From an uncultured bacterium (lineage in GTDB: Bacteria; Bacillota; Clostridia; Lachnospirales; Lachnospiraceae), in the NCBI GenBank assembly GCA_948467735.1, contig CAOKFN010000068.1, positions 1 through 15,297 on the forward strand: a stretch of 15,297 bases of DNA. Direction: 5' to 3'. Below are positions 7,971 through 15,243 of this stretch, piece by piece. The translations under genes and the position numbers were made by a program. The notes under the pieces were generated by a model. It searched no databases and had not been told where the DNA came from. It saw only the letters and a list, made by a program, of their open reading frames with translations. The stretch's first letter is position 1. Every line of letters starts with the position of its first letter.

Positions 7971-8491
7971 AGAGAGATTTGGTCATTATGTCGATTGCGG
8001 GAATCTGCACATTCGTGGTCTGCATACTTATTTTAGTCTGGGCGATACATAGGCTGTATAAGCTGCATTGCGAAGAAAAGAGCGACATTGAAAGAACAAA
8101 GAAACAGCTCGGCGCCACTATGTACGGAAGACTTAGGCATACGAGCGGACTGCCTATAGAGAGAGGCGTTTTCGTTGAAGTTTACTACGGCCCGGAAAAA
8201 ATCATATTCAGAAACGGCTGGCAGGAAATTATTGTTATGAGGGACAAGATTACGCATATGGATCTTGTTATCCCAAGCAACAGAAGCAAAGCGGTATATG
8301 GGAGAAGCCATTATGGAAAGTACGGAGAATATGCGGCGATGGCCCCGGATTTAGTCATATCCTATACAAGCGGCGGAATGAACAAGCAGATCAAACTCGA
8401 TACCTACGGAGGAAGCATTGGGTTTCCTAAGAAGGTAATAGAGGATTTCCGCAGGACGAAACCGCCTGCCCGCATGACAATAGAGCTTTAA
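7967..8491 (+). CDS. Single-TM protein with a possible PH-like beta domain, unknown function
   Basis: The protein has 174 residues. An N-terminal TM helix (about 5-29) is followed by a basic/acidic helix (33-48). A beta-rich region follows at about 52-155, beginning YGRLRHTSGLPIERGVF and alternating short hydrophobic strands with turns. That pattern recalls small bacterial PH-like domains that read or buffer membrane signals; this is a fold-level guess only. A Tyr/Gly/Ser-rich loop lies at 111-122. The Cys residues (13, 19, 35) lie in or near the TM helix. Its start overlaps the stop of the 59-residue ORF by four bases, with GAGGGGG at 7952-7958 upstream. It ends 26 bases before the convergent gene on the other strand. 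The gene is real by frame, ribosome binding site and length; the function is not recognised. Confidence 0.75.
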   Translation: MKRDLVIMSIAGICTFVVCILILVWAIHRLYKLHCEEKSDIERTKKQLGATMYGRLRHTSGLPIERGVFVEVYYGPEKIIFRNGWQEIIVMRDKITHMDLVIPSNRSKAVYGRSHYGKYGEYAAMAPDLVISYTSGGMNKQIKLDTYGGSIGFPKKVIEDFRRTKPPARMTIEL

Positions 8492-8517
8492 GGGAGCGAT
8501 GCCTCTGCCGGGAGGGG

Positions 8518-9675
8518 TTACTGTCTCCGATATGTTTGACTGGCCGTCCGCACTTTGTCCAGCCACCTCGCCGCCTCGTCCTTGGGGAGCCTGCGGATCA
8601 GCTTTACTTCGGGCTGAAGTCTGGTATGGGTGGAAGTGATAAAGGCGTTTCCCCAGCTTCGCTGAACGGAGGGCTTTGTCAAAAGGATTACATACCTTCC
8701 GTCCAGCTTCGGCACCTCGTATAAGGTCCCCTCTCCCCACACGGGCCCCATTTCGTCGTAACTTCCGTCCGGCCTTAAGGCAGGATAAGTATAGTACCCG
8801 AAACAGCTGCTCTCGTAGAGCTGCTCGGGCCATTCCTCCTCTTCCACCGGTTCGTGCAGGGCAATCCGCTCCACCACTTCCCGATAGTCGAAGGGCTGCG
8901 CGCCCAGAGGCTCCAGAAGATTGGCATGATACAGCGCAAACTGCAGCAGGGTGAAAAACAGATTGTTGGAGTCGATTTCTCTCAAGGATACTTCCACACC
9001 GTTCCCGGTGGCAGGGGAAAGCAGCAGTACGGTCTCTTCTTCCACCATGTTCAAAATATAGGGAACAAATCCGATGGTGTCCCGATAATTGTCCATAAAA
9101 GAGCATCGTCCGGCGATATTGCCGCCGCCGCGCAGGAAATCCCGCAGGGCGCGGCTGCTGGAAATCCGGGACATGAGTCCCAAGGAAAGCATTCCCATAC
9201 CCATCCAAGCCTTTACAAGCGCAGGCTCCTGAGCCAGAAGAGATTCCGGCGAAAATTCATAGAAGGCCTCCAGCCGCTCCTCGTCTTCTTCCAGCCGTTC
9301 CACCGTGGTTCCTATCCGGCGGCAGACCAAGGACATATATTGTTCGCACAATGAGAGGACGCGCTCAAAAAACTCAGCCAGCGCCCTGTCTGCTTTTTCG
9401 GATACAATCTCGCTTTCACCGTACAGGCCGATAAGGTATCCGGTCAGACAGCCCCTGTAAATATCCATGGAACCGACGGCGGAAAAGGCGTCCGCAATCT
9501 GCTCCAGAAATTCGTTATGCTCCGCGCCGAAAGCAATCAAATCTTTGATGGGGGAAGCCTGAAAAAATACCTTTCCCTGCTCTAATTCCCCCGGCAGAAG
9601 ATGGGAGTCCTTGGCAAAGGCGAGGAATTCCGCCTGCCTTTTGGAGAATTCTTCCTGTAAATTTTGTTCTGACAT
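8518..9675 (-). CDS. Hypothetical protein of 385 residues, orphan on the minus strand
   Basis: The product is soluble and acidic, with no signal peptide or TM helix. The N-terminal ~150 residues are helical, with Glu-rich segments (123-139) and Cys at 76, 110 and 118. A Gly/Met-rich segment GMGMLSLGLMSR lies at 159-170, and GGGN at 183-186. The C-terminal third (about 285-345) is rich in Tyr, Trp, Gly and Pro (FGYYTYPALRPDGSYDEMG) and looks like a compact beta domain. I do not recognise a family. It is a lone gene between two rightward blocks, with a ribosome binding site (TAGGAGA on its strand, 9684-9690) and its own promoter. The start at 9675 is the first Met after that site. The arrangement, one gene transcribed against its neighbours, suggests an independent accessory function. 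Confidence 0.85.
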   Translation of the reverse strand: MSEQNLQEEFSKRQAEFLAFAKDSHLLPGELEQGKVFFQASPIKDLIAFGAEHNEFLEQIADAFSAVGSMDIYRGCLTGYLIGLYGESEIVSEKADRALAEFFERVLSLCEQYMSLVCRRIGTTVERLEEDEERLEAFYEFSPESLLAQEPALVKAWMGMGMLSLGLMSRISSSRALRDFLRGGGNIAGRCSFMDNYRDTIGFVPYILNMVEEETVLLLSPATGNGVEVSLREIDSNNLFFTLLQFALYHANLLEPLGAQPFDYREVVERIALHEPVEEEEWPEQLYESSCFGYYTYPALRPDGSYDEMGPVWGEGTLYEVPKLDGRYVILLTKPSVQRSWGNAFITSTHTRLQPEVKLIRRLPKDEAARWLDKVRTASQTYRRQ

Positions 9676-9728
9676 TGCTGTGTTCTCCTACATTTCGATT
9701 TTTATCGTGATAGAGTACCTTTAAAGAT

Positions 9729-9757
9729 AGGATACTTCCTAAATGCGCCGCTGTCAA
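9729..9757 (-). promoter_or_regulatory. Promoter of the minus-strand 385-residue gene
   Basis: Read on the minus strand, a perfect -35 box TTGACA (9752-9757) is followed by 17 bases and a -10 box TATCCT (9729-9734), leaving an untranslated leader of roughly 50 bases before the ATG at 9675. This is a housekeeping sigma-A type promoter. Confidence 0.7.
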
Positions 9758-9779
9758 GTTTTCCGATTCTTTTTATCTG

Positions 9780-9808
9780 TTGAAATATTGTACTATAAAT
9801 GATACAAT
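9780..9808 (+). promoter_or_regulatory. Promoter of the sensor-kinase / hflX operon
   Basis: A -35 box TTGAAA (9780-9785), a 17-base spacer and a -10 box TACAAT (9803-9808) point rightward to the gene at 9963, leaving a leader of about 150 bases. Within that leader GCAGCG (9862-9867) can pair with CGCTGC (9902-9907) across a long loop. The two promoters in this gap diverge, with about 20 bases between their -35 boxes, so regulators bound here could affect both. Confidence 0.65.
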
Positions 9809-9962
9809 AACTTTAATAAAGCACAATGCGCCCTGTGGATGTCTTTGGAAAGAAAGGATTAGCAGCGTTGTCTGCCGGTAAAAATTTCATCTCTATAAGG
9901 GCGCTGCGGTGAAGTGACGGATCAGATTCCCGCAGGAGGGAACTGGAAATGGAGGCTGTGCA

Positions 9963-10529
9963 ATGAAGAAGGACACGGAAAAATTATCGGTGGAAGGCTA
10001 TCTTTTTTATACGGAGAAGGATGCCCAGACCGCCCGCACAGAGATACAGAAAATAGAATATTTGGAAGCCCGTATAGATTATTCCGCGCCGGATACCATA
10101 AATTATATCTATGAAAAGGCCATTCATGAGCGTATATTCAGGACGCCGGTGGGATTGGGGTATCTACAGAAGCTGCGAGAGTATCTGCTGGCGCAGCCGG
10201 GAGCGGAGCCGGAAACTATTATGGATATTCCGCTGTATACCACCTTTGACAGCGAAATCAGAAGCCAGACCGAACCGGCGAGGGCGAGGATCGCGCCTTC
10301 TAAGAAGAAGGACGCCGACAAAACACGGTTTATGATCTCCGTGATATTAAATGTGATGCTGGCGGCGGCCATACTATGCATGTTCTATATTTCGTACAGC
10401 AGCGAGCAGCCCAATATCTTAAATTATGAGAGAGCCTTGATTGACCGTTACGCGTACTGGGAGCAGCAGCTGACGGAACGGGAGCAGGTGATCAGAGAGG
10501 TGGAGAAGAACCTTCAGATTGGCGAGTGA
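9963..10529 (+). CDS. Single-TM protein upstream of a two-component system, unknown function
   Basis: The protein has 188 residues. A soluble N-terminal part (1-120) contains many Tyr and charged residues and ends in a basic run (KKKDADK, 114-120). Then come one TM helix (about 123-145) and a ~43-residue C-terminal segment predicted to be a charged helix (YWEQQLTEREQVIREVEK). The positive run before the helix places the N-terminus inside and the short helix outside. I do not recognise a named family. Its position as first gene before the response regulator and kinase makes an accessory or signal-transmitting role in that system plausible, but this rests on context only. GGAGG at 9951-9955 lies seven bases before the ATG. 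The gap to the regulator is 93 bases and holds no clear terminator. Confidence 0.78.
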   Translation: MKKDTEKLSVEGYLFYTEKDAQTARTEIQKIEYLEARIDYSAPDTINYIYEKAIHERIFRTPVGLGYLQKLREYLLAQPGAEPETIMDIPLYTTFDSEIRSQTEPARARIAPSKKKDADKTRFMISVILNVMLAAAILCMFYISYSSEQPNILNYERALIDRYAYWEQQLTEREQVIREVEKNLQIGE

Positions 10530-10622
10530 ATCGAAAGGGCGGGATAAAAGCGCAGTGAGCGCGGGTTTTGGATGCATAGCGCGCCAAGAACTGGATGGTA
10601 CCGGGATAGGAGTTGTTTGGAA

Positions 10623-11306
10623 ATGGACAGATTAAAGATATTGGTAGTGGACGACGAGAGCAGGATGCGCAAGCTGGTGCGGGATTTTCTGGTGAAAAGC
10701 GGGTATGATGTGCTGGAAGCGGGAGATGGAGAGGAAGCTCTGGATATTTTTTATCAGCAGAAGGATATCGCATTGATTATTCTGGATGTGATGATGCCTA
10801 AAATGGACGGCAGACAGGTGTGCCGGGAAATCCGTGCAGGCTCCAAGGTTCCTATTATCATGCTGACCGCAAGGGCGGATGAACAGGATGAGCTTCAGGG
10901 ATTTCAGCTGGGGGTGGACGAGTATATCGCAAAGCCCTTCAGTCCTAAAATATTAGTGGCGCGGGTGGAAGCGATTCTCCGCCGGACCGGCAGAACGGAA
11001 AGCGATACTATGCTGGACTGCGGGGGAATTCTGCTGGACAAGGCGGCGCATCAGGTTTTGATCGACGGGGAGCCTGTGGAGCTCAGCTATAAGGAATTTG
11101 AGCTTTTAGCCTATTTTATGGAGAATAGGGGAATCGCCCTGTCCCGGGAAAAAATACTGAACCATGTGTGGAATTATGATTATTTCGGCGACGCGAGAAC
11201 CATAGATACCCATGTGAAAAAGCTTCGCAGCAAAATGGGGCGGAAGGGCGAGATGATCAAGACCATTTGGGGCATGGGCTACAAGCTGGAGGCGGACGAG
11301 TCATAA
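10623..11306 (+). CDS. OmpR/PhoB-family response regulator
   Basis: The protein is 227 residues from the ATG at 10623. A longer frame from 10572 lacks a ribosome binding site, whereas TAGGAG lies at 10607-10612 before this ATG and the product then begins directly with the receiver strand. The receiver domain (1-120) has the acidic pair Asp10-Asp11, the phospho-acceptor Asp55 in LIILDVMMPKMDG, Thr82 and Lys104 in AKPF. A winged-helix DNA-binding domain (about 135-224) has SYKEFELL, the HVW segment and the ARTIDTHVKKLRSKMG recognition region. It is expected to be phosphorylated by the kinase encoded right after it and to act as a transcription regulator. Its stop codon abuts the kinase start. 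Confidence 0.95.
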   Translation: MDRLKILVVDDESRMRKLVRDFLVKSGYDVLEAGDGEEALDIFYQQKDIALIILDVMMPKMDGRQVCREIRAGSKVPIIMLTARADEQDELQGFQLGVDEYIAKPFSPKILVARVEAILRRTGRTESDTMLDCGGILLDKAAHQVLIDGEPVELSYKEFELLAYFMENRGIALSREKILNHVWNYDYFGDARTIDTHVKKLRSKMGRKGEMIKTIWGMGYKLEADES

Positions 11307-12791
11307 ATGAAACATTCTATCAGACGGCAGTTTGCGTTGATTTTTATCGGGGTGATGGCGGGAGTGCTCGTTTCCTGCTGGCTTTTGAATACTTTTTTCT
11401 TGGAAAATTATTATATCTCAAGAAAGACGAAAGTGCTTCTGAACGCATACGATACGATCAGACAGACCGTAAACAGCGATATTTATAATACGATGGAATT
11501 TCCGCAGGAGTTCGCCGGAAAGCTGACGGATGTGTGCAGCGTAAATAATATTACCGCGTTTGTGATGGATTCCAATTCCCGGATGAAATACGCCTACACG
11601 GAAGATGAAATCGAGCTGACGCTGAGACTGGGCGCATATCTGTTCGGCAGGTTTTTTGACGCGGACAAGATTATCCGGCAGGGGGAAAATTTCCTGATTC
11701 AGCAGGTGCGCGTGGGCGAGGACGAGTATCTGGAAATGTTTGGCAAGCTGAGTTCGGGGATCTCTTTTATTATGCGCGCGCGGGTGGAGAGCATCCGGGA
11801 GAGCGTGAAGGACGCCAGCCGCTTTCAGATTTATGTGGGAATGACCGCGGCTTTTGTCGGGGGGATTATCATATGGTTTGTGGCAAGGAAAATCACGGAG
11901 CCTGTCTTGGAGCTGAACAGTATTTCGGAGAAAATGGTACATCTTGATTTTGAGGCGAGATATGAAGGGCATACCCATAATGAGATTGATCTTTTGGGAA
12001 AGAATATCAATAAATTGTCCGCATCCTTGGAGCGTTCTATCTCGGAGCTGAAAACGGCGAACAATGAACTCATGAAGGATATTGAGAAAAAGGAACAGAT
12101 TGACGAAATGCGCAAGGAGTTCCTTGCCAACGTGTCCCATGAGTTGAAAACGCCCATTGCATTGATTCAGGGATATGCGGAGGGGCTGGCGGAGGGAATT
12201 AATGACGATCCCGAGAGCAGAAGCTATTATTGCGAGGTTATCATGGACGAGGCGGCCAAGATGAACAATATGGTGAAGAAGCTTTTGACCCTGAACCAGC
12301 TGGAGTTCGGCAATGATATGGCGTCCATGGAGCGTTTTGACGTGACGGTATTGGTGAAAAATTATATCCAGTCCGCCGGAATATTGACAAAGCAGAATGA
12401 AATACAGGTATGTGTGGAGGATTATCCGTCTATTTACGTATGGGCGGACGAATACAAGACGGAAGAGGTTTTTATGAATTACTTTTCCAATGCGGTGCAT
12501 CACTGCGGAGGGGAAAAGAAAATTATTGTGTCTTTGGAACAGAGAGAGACCAAAGTGCGGGTGGGAGTGTTTAATACGGGGGAACCCATTCCGGAGGAAG
12601 CGATACCCCATCTGTGGGAGAAATTCTATAAGGTGGATAAGGCGCGGACCCGGGAATACGGAGGAAGCGGCGTGGGTCTCTCCATTGTGAAGGCGATTAT
12701 GGAGTCCATGAATCAGGCGTATGGAGTGGAAAATTATAGCAACGGGGTGCTTTTCTGGTTTGAATTAGAGAAATGTGAGGAGAGTATATGA
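11307..12791 (+). CDS. Membrane histidine kinase (HAMP, HisKA, HATPase)
   Basis: The protein has 494 residues. TM1 (about 10-31) and TM2 (about 174-193) enclose an extracytoplasmic sensor region of ~140 residues with mixed alpha/beta character. A HAMP domain follows (194-247), then a coiled coil. The HisKA motif FLANVSHELKTPI has the phospho-acceptor His278. The ATPase domain shows an N box NYFSNAVHH (391-399), a G1-type segment VFNTGEPIP (421-429, with Asn in place of the more common Asp) and a G2 box GGSGVGLSIV (452-461). The Asn variant is seen in other kinases of this type and need not mean loss of function. The ATG follows the regulator stop TAA directly, and the nearest GGAGG (11288-11292) is 14 bases away, so the gene is probably translated by coupling. 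The ligand cannot be told from sequence. Confidence 0.95.
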   Translation: MKHSIRRQFALIFIGVMAGVLVSCWLLNTFFLENYYISRKTKVLLNAYDTIRQTVNSDIYNTMEFPQEFAGKLTDVCSVNNITAFVMDSNSRMKYAYTEDEIELTLRLGAYLFGRFFDADKIIRQGENFLIQQVRVGEDEYLEMFGKLSSGISFIMRARVESIRESVKDASRFQIYVGMTAAFVGGIIIWFVARKITEPVLELNSISEKMVHLDFEARYEGHTHNEIDLLGKNINKLSASLERSISELKTANNELMKDIEKKEQIDEMRKEFLANVSHELKTPIALIQGYAEGLAEGINDDPESRSYYCEVIMDEAAKMNNMVKKLLTLNQLEFGNDMASMERFDVTVLVKNYIQSAGILTKQNEIQVCVEDYPSIYVWADEYKTEEVFMNYFSNAVHHCGGEKKIIVSLEQRETKVRVGVFNTGEPIPEEAIPHLWEKFYKVDKARTREYGGSGVGLSIVKAIMESMNQAYGVENYSNGVLFWFELEKCEESI

Positions 12792-14140
12792 TAAAAGACA
12801 AGGAAGAGTCGGCAAGGGTGCTGCTGGTTGGAGTGGACACGGGAGCGGAACAGGATTTTGATCATTCCATGGAAGAATTGAAAAGTCTGGCGGAGGCGGC
12901 ATATAAGCAGGTGGCGGGAATCATTGTCCAGCGTCTGGCGGCGGTGAATAAGGCGCTTTATATCGGTTCCGGCAAGGTGGAGGAAGTGCGGGAATATGCG
13001 GCTGCCTGCGAGGCGGAGGAGGTGATATTCGACAATGCGCTCTCTCCGTCGCAGGTGCGGAATCTAGGGCGGGAACTAAAGCTTCCCGTGCTGGACAGAA
13101 CTAATTTGATTCTGGATATTTTCGCAATCAGGGCGAAGACAAGGGAGGCCAAGCTGCAGGTAGAAACCGCAAGGCTGCAGTATATTCTGCCAAGACTGGT
13201 GGGAATGCGCGAGAACTTAAGCCGTCAGGGCGGTACCGGGGGCAGCACGTTAAGCAATAAAGGCGCCGGCGAGACGAAGCTGGAGCTGGACAGGCGAAAA
13301 ATCGAGCATCGCATCAGCGAACTGAAAAAAGAGCTGGAAATCGTTTCTCAAAGCAGGGAAACCATGCGTAAGAGGAGAAATCATTCCGGAATTCCCCAAG
13401 TGGCTTTGGTAGGTTATACCAACGCCGGAAAATCAACCATTTTGAACCGTATGGTGGAATACTATGGGGAAAACAGCGAAAAAACGGTATTGGAACAGGA
13501 CATGCTGTTCGCGACTTTGGAAACCAGCGTGCGCTGTATTCGTTCGGAAGGCAGAAATATGAAAGACGCTCAGGCGCTGTCGGATGACAAAGCGGAGGGA
13601 GCGGGCGCGGCGATAGAGAATATGCCGTTTTTTCTGGTGGATACCGTCGGTTTTATCGATAAGCTGCCCCATAATCTTGTGAAAGCTTTCCGCTCTACTT
13701 TGGAAGAGGTCCGATATGCGGATCTGCTTGTTCAGGTAGTTGATTTTTCCGACGAACATTACAGACAGCACATGGAAGTGACGGCGGAAACCTTGAAGGA
13801 ACTGGGAGCGGGCGGCATTCCCCAGATTGTCGTGTATAATAAGGCGGATAAATGTCATATGGAGGGACTGCCCAGAATAAAAGATAAGCAGATTTATATG
13901 GCGGCATCGTCGGGGCAGGGGTTAAGCGAGCTGAGGGAATTAATCAAAAAATGTGTCTACGCGGATCGGGTGGAAAAAGAATTTCTTCTTCCCTATGATA
14001 AGGGCGGCGTTCTGGCATACTTTATGGACAATGCCGCGATACTGGAACAGCAGTATCGGGAAGACGGCGTTCTGCTCCGGGTGCGCTGTCAGGAAAGCGA
14101 CGCCGCAAAATATGCAGATTATGGTTATCATGCGGGATAA
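12788..14140 (+). CDS. hflX: GTPase HflX, ribosome-associated
   Basis: HflX binds the 50S ribosomal subunit and splits or rescues stalled ribosomes under stress. It has been linked to macrolide and lincosamide resistance in some Gram-positives. This protein has 450 residues against about 420-430 for common HflX. The N-terminal HflX domain includes DNALSPSQVRNL (82-93) and a DRTNLILDIFA segment (103-113). A glycine-rich loop (147-161) and a coiled coil (162-195) lead into the G domain. The G motifs are G1 GYTNAGKST (209-217), a switch-I Thr in FATLE (241-245), G3 DTVGF (285-289), G4 NKAD (351-354) and G5 near ASS (373-375). An acidic, Ala-rich insertion (about 252-277) lies between switch I and G3. 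ATGA overlap with the kinase gene (12788-12791) indicates coupled translation. Confidence 0.93.
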   Translation: MIKDKEESARVLLVGVDTGAEQDFDHSMEELKSLAEAAYKQVAGIIVQRLAAVNKALYIGSGKVEEVREYAAACEAEEVIFDNALSPSQVRNLGRELKLPVLDRTNLILDIFAIRAKTREAKLQVETARLQYILPRLVGMRENLSRQGGTGGSTLSNKGAGETKLELDRRKIEHRISELKKELEIVSQSRETMRKRRNHSGIPQVALVGYTNAGKSTILNRMVEYYGENSEKTVLEQDMLFATLETSVRCIRSEGRNMKDAQALSDDKAEGAGAAIENMPFFLVDTVGFIDKLPHNLVKAFRSTLEEVRYADLLVQVVDFSDEHYRQHMEVTAETLKELGAGGIPQIVVYNKADKCHMEGLPRIKDKQIYMAASSGQGLSELRELIKKCVYADRVEKEFLLPYDKGGVLAYFMDNAAILEQQYREDGVLLRVRCQESDAAKYADYGYHAG

Positions 14141-14152
14141 TGTTTTTGGGGC

Positions 14153-14181
14153 TTGCCGGAGAGAAAAATATGGTGTATGAT
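14153..14181 (+). promoter_or_regulatory. Candidate promoter of the lipoprotein gene
   Basis: TTGCCG (14153-14158), a 17-base spacer and TATGAT (14176-14181) lie just after hflX and about 105 bases before the lipoprotein start. The -10 box is one base from consensus; the -35 box is weaker. Confidence 0.5.
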
Positions 14182-14219
14182 TTGATAAGAAGAAAAACAG
14201 GAGCTTCTGCCGGAGGGGT

Positions 14220-14276
14220 GCAGTGCTTTTTGCAGAGGTACTGCCGCCATAGGCGGAATATCCGCTTAAAGGCGGG
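14220..14276 (+). other. Chain of overlapping hairpins in the lipoprotein gene leader
   Basis: GCAGT (14220-14224) can pair with ACTGC (14240-14244). CCGCC (14244-14248) pairs with GGCGG (14252-14256) around ATA. GCGGA (14253-14257) pairs with TCCGC (14261-14265). CCGC (14262-14265) pairs with GCGG (14272-14275). Neighbouring stems share bases and so exclude one another. The chain ends right before the ribosome binding site (AGGAAGG, 14278-14284). No T tract follows, so this is not a standard terminator. Confidence 0.45.
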
Positions 14277-14291
14277 CAGGAAGGTGTAATT

Positions 14292-15032
14292 ATGAATACG
14301 AGTGCGAAAAAGAAAAACAGATATATTGCGACATTATGTATGGCGGCGGTTCTGGCATTGGGAACGGCGGGATGTGCCGGAAGCAGGATTCCTGAATTGA
14401 CGGAAGAACAGGAGAAAATAATTGAGGAATATGTGGCTATGACTGTGATGAAATATGATTCAGGTCATAAAAGCAGATTGATGGATTTGTCCGAGGAAGA
14501 ATTATTTCCCCCTTCTCCGACGCCCGCGGTTCCTGCGCCTACGCAGGAGCCCACAGGGGGCGCGTCCGACGATAAATCTTCGGAAACGGCTGTAGTTAAT
14601 TATAGTTTGGAAGAAGTATTGGGATTTCCGGAGGGGGTCACGGCGGCTTTTACAGGATGGAGGCTGTGTACTCAGTATCCGGAAGACGGCGGCTCGGAGG
14701 GATTTCTCCTTCCCGCTTCTGAGGGAAAGCTGCTGCTGGCGGCGGAGTTTATTTTTATCAATGCGTCCGAACATGAGAATATGGTGGATATATTATCCTC
14801 CGATGCCATGTTTGGAATTACTATAAACGAAAGCCATCTCTGCAGGGCGCTTATGGCGGTGCTGCCCGATAATATGTATTATATGTCCACATTCCAAGAG
14901 ACGATTCCGGCGGGCGGCAGTGCGGAAGCGGTACTGCTCGTTGAGGTGGATAATGATATTGCCGGAACGATTTCCACTCTCAGCCTGAACATAAAGAATA
15001 ACTCGAAAGCGTATAAAATTCAATTACAGTGA
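14292..15032 (+). CDS. Lipoprotein of unknown function with a C-terminal DUF4352-like domain
   Basis: The protein has 246 residues. A basic N-terminus (KKKNR), a hydrophobic core and a lipobox TAGC with Cys28 mark a lipoprotein anchored on the outer face of the membrane. A short acidic helix (34-55) and a Pro/Thr/Ala-rich linker (73-90, PPSPTPAVPAPT) follow. A beta-rich domain spans about 103-246 (LLLAAEFIFINAS, AEAVLLVEVD, STLSLNI), with the strand pattern of DUF4352/Ig-like exported proteins common in Clostridia; the family link is a pattern judgement. AGGAAGG lies seven bases before the ATG. It has its own candidate promoter and no gene follows it in the window, so it is probably a single-gene unit. 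Confidence 0.85.
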   Translation: MNTSAKKKNRYIATLCMAAVLALGTAGCAGSRIPELTEEQEKIIEEYVAMTVMKYDSGHKSRLMDLSEEELFPPSPTPAVPAPTQEPTGGASDDKSSETAVVNYSLEEVLGFPEGVTAAFTGWRLCTQYPEDGGSEGFLLPASEGKLLLAAEFIFINASEHENMVDILSSDAMFGITINESHLCRALMAVLPDNMYYMSTFQETIPAGGSAEAVLLVEVDNDIAGTISTLSLNIKNNSKAYKIQLQ

Positions 15033-15048
15033 TGAAAGAACGGAAGAT

Positions 15049-15074
15049 TCCGGCCTTCTGTAGTCGGCGCCGGA
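15049..15074 (+). other. Inverted repeat after the lipoprotein gene, possible weak terminator
   Basis: TCCGGC (15049-15054) pairs with GCCGGA (15069-15074) across a 14-base loop, 17 bases after the stop codon. The sequence after it is A-rich rather than T-rich, so it does not match a standard intrinsic terminator on the + strand. Confidence 0.35.
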
Positions 15075-15112
15075 CGGAGCTGGAAAAAAATGAAAAAATT
15101 TGAAAATTCTTG

Positions 15113-15141
15113 TTGACATTTGTAAAAATGAGTGTTATACT
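15113..15141 (+). promoter_or_regulatory. Strong promoter P1 of a tandem pair
   Basis: A perfect TTGACA (15113-15118), a 17-base spacer and TATACT (15136-15141) are preceded by an A-rich tract (about 15084-15107), which resembles an UP element that binds the RNA polymerase alpha subunits. Confidence 0.8.
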
Positions 15142-15214
15142 AATTTTCGTTGTTGGGAAAGAAATAAGAAATATAAACTGACAAAAAAGAATCAAAAAAA
15201 TGTAAAAAAAGCAG

Positions 15215-15243
15215 TTGACAAACGCAGAGAACTATGATATTCT
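15215..15243 (+). promoter_or_regulatory. Strong promoter P2 of a tandem pair
   Basis: A second perfect TTGACA (15215-15220), again with a 17-base spacer, and TATTCT (15238-15243) follow an A-rich tract (about 15182-15210). The -35 boxes of the two promoters are 102 bases apart. The 54 bases after it to the window edge hold no start codon with a ribosome binding site, so they are probably an untranslated leader. Confidence 0.78.

Noticed and set aside
8502..8515. CCTC/GAGG hairpin between the two convergent genes as a shared terminator.
   Set aside because: The stem is only four pairs, with no T tract on either side.
10572..10622. Earlier in-frame ATG for the response regulator.
   Set aside because: The extra 17 residues precede the receiver domain and lack a ribosome binding site; the ATG at 10623 has one.
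11418..12611. A 397-codon minus-strand open frame opposite the histidine kinase.
   Set aside because: It is the complement of clear kinase motifs, lacks a ribosome binding site and has a His/Arg/Leu-rich shadow composition.
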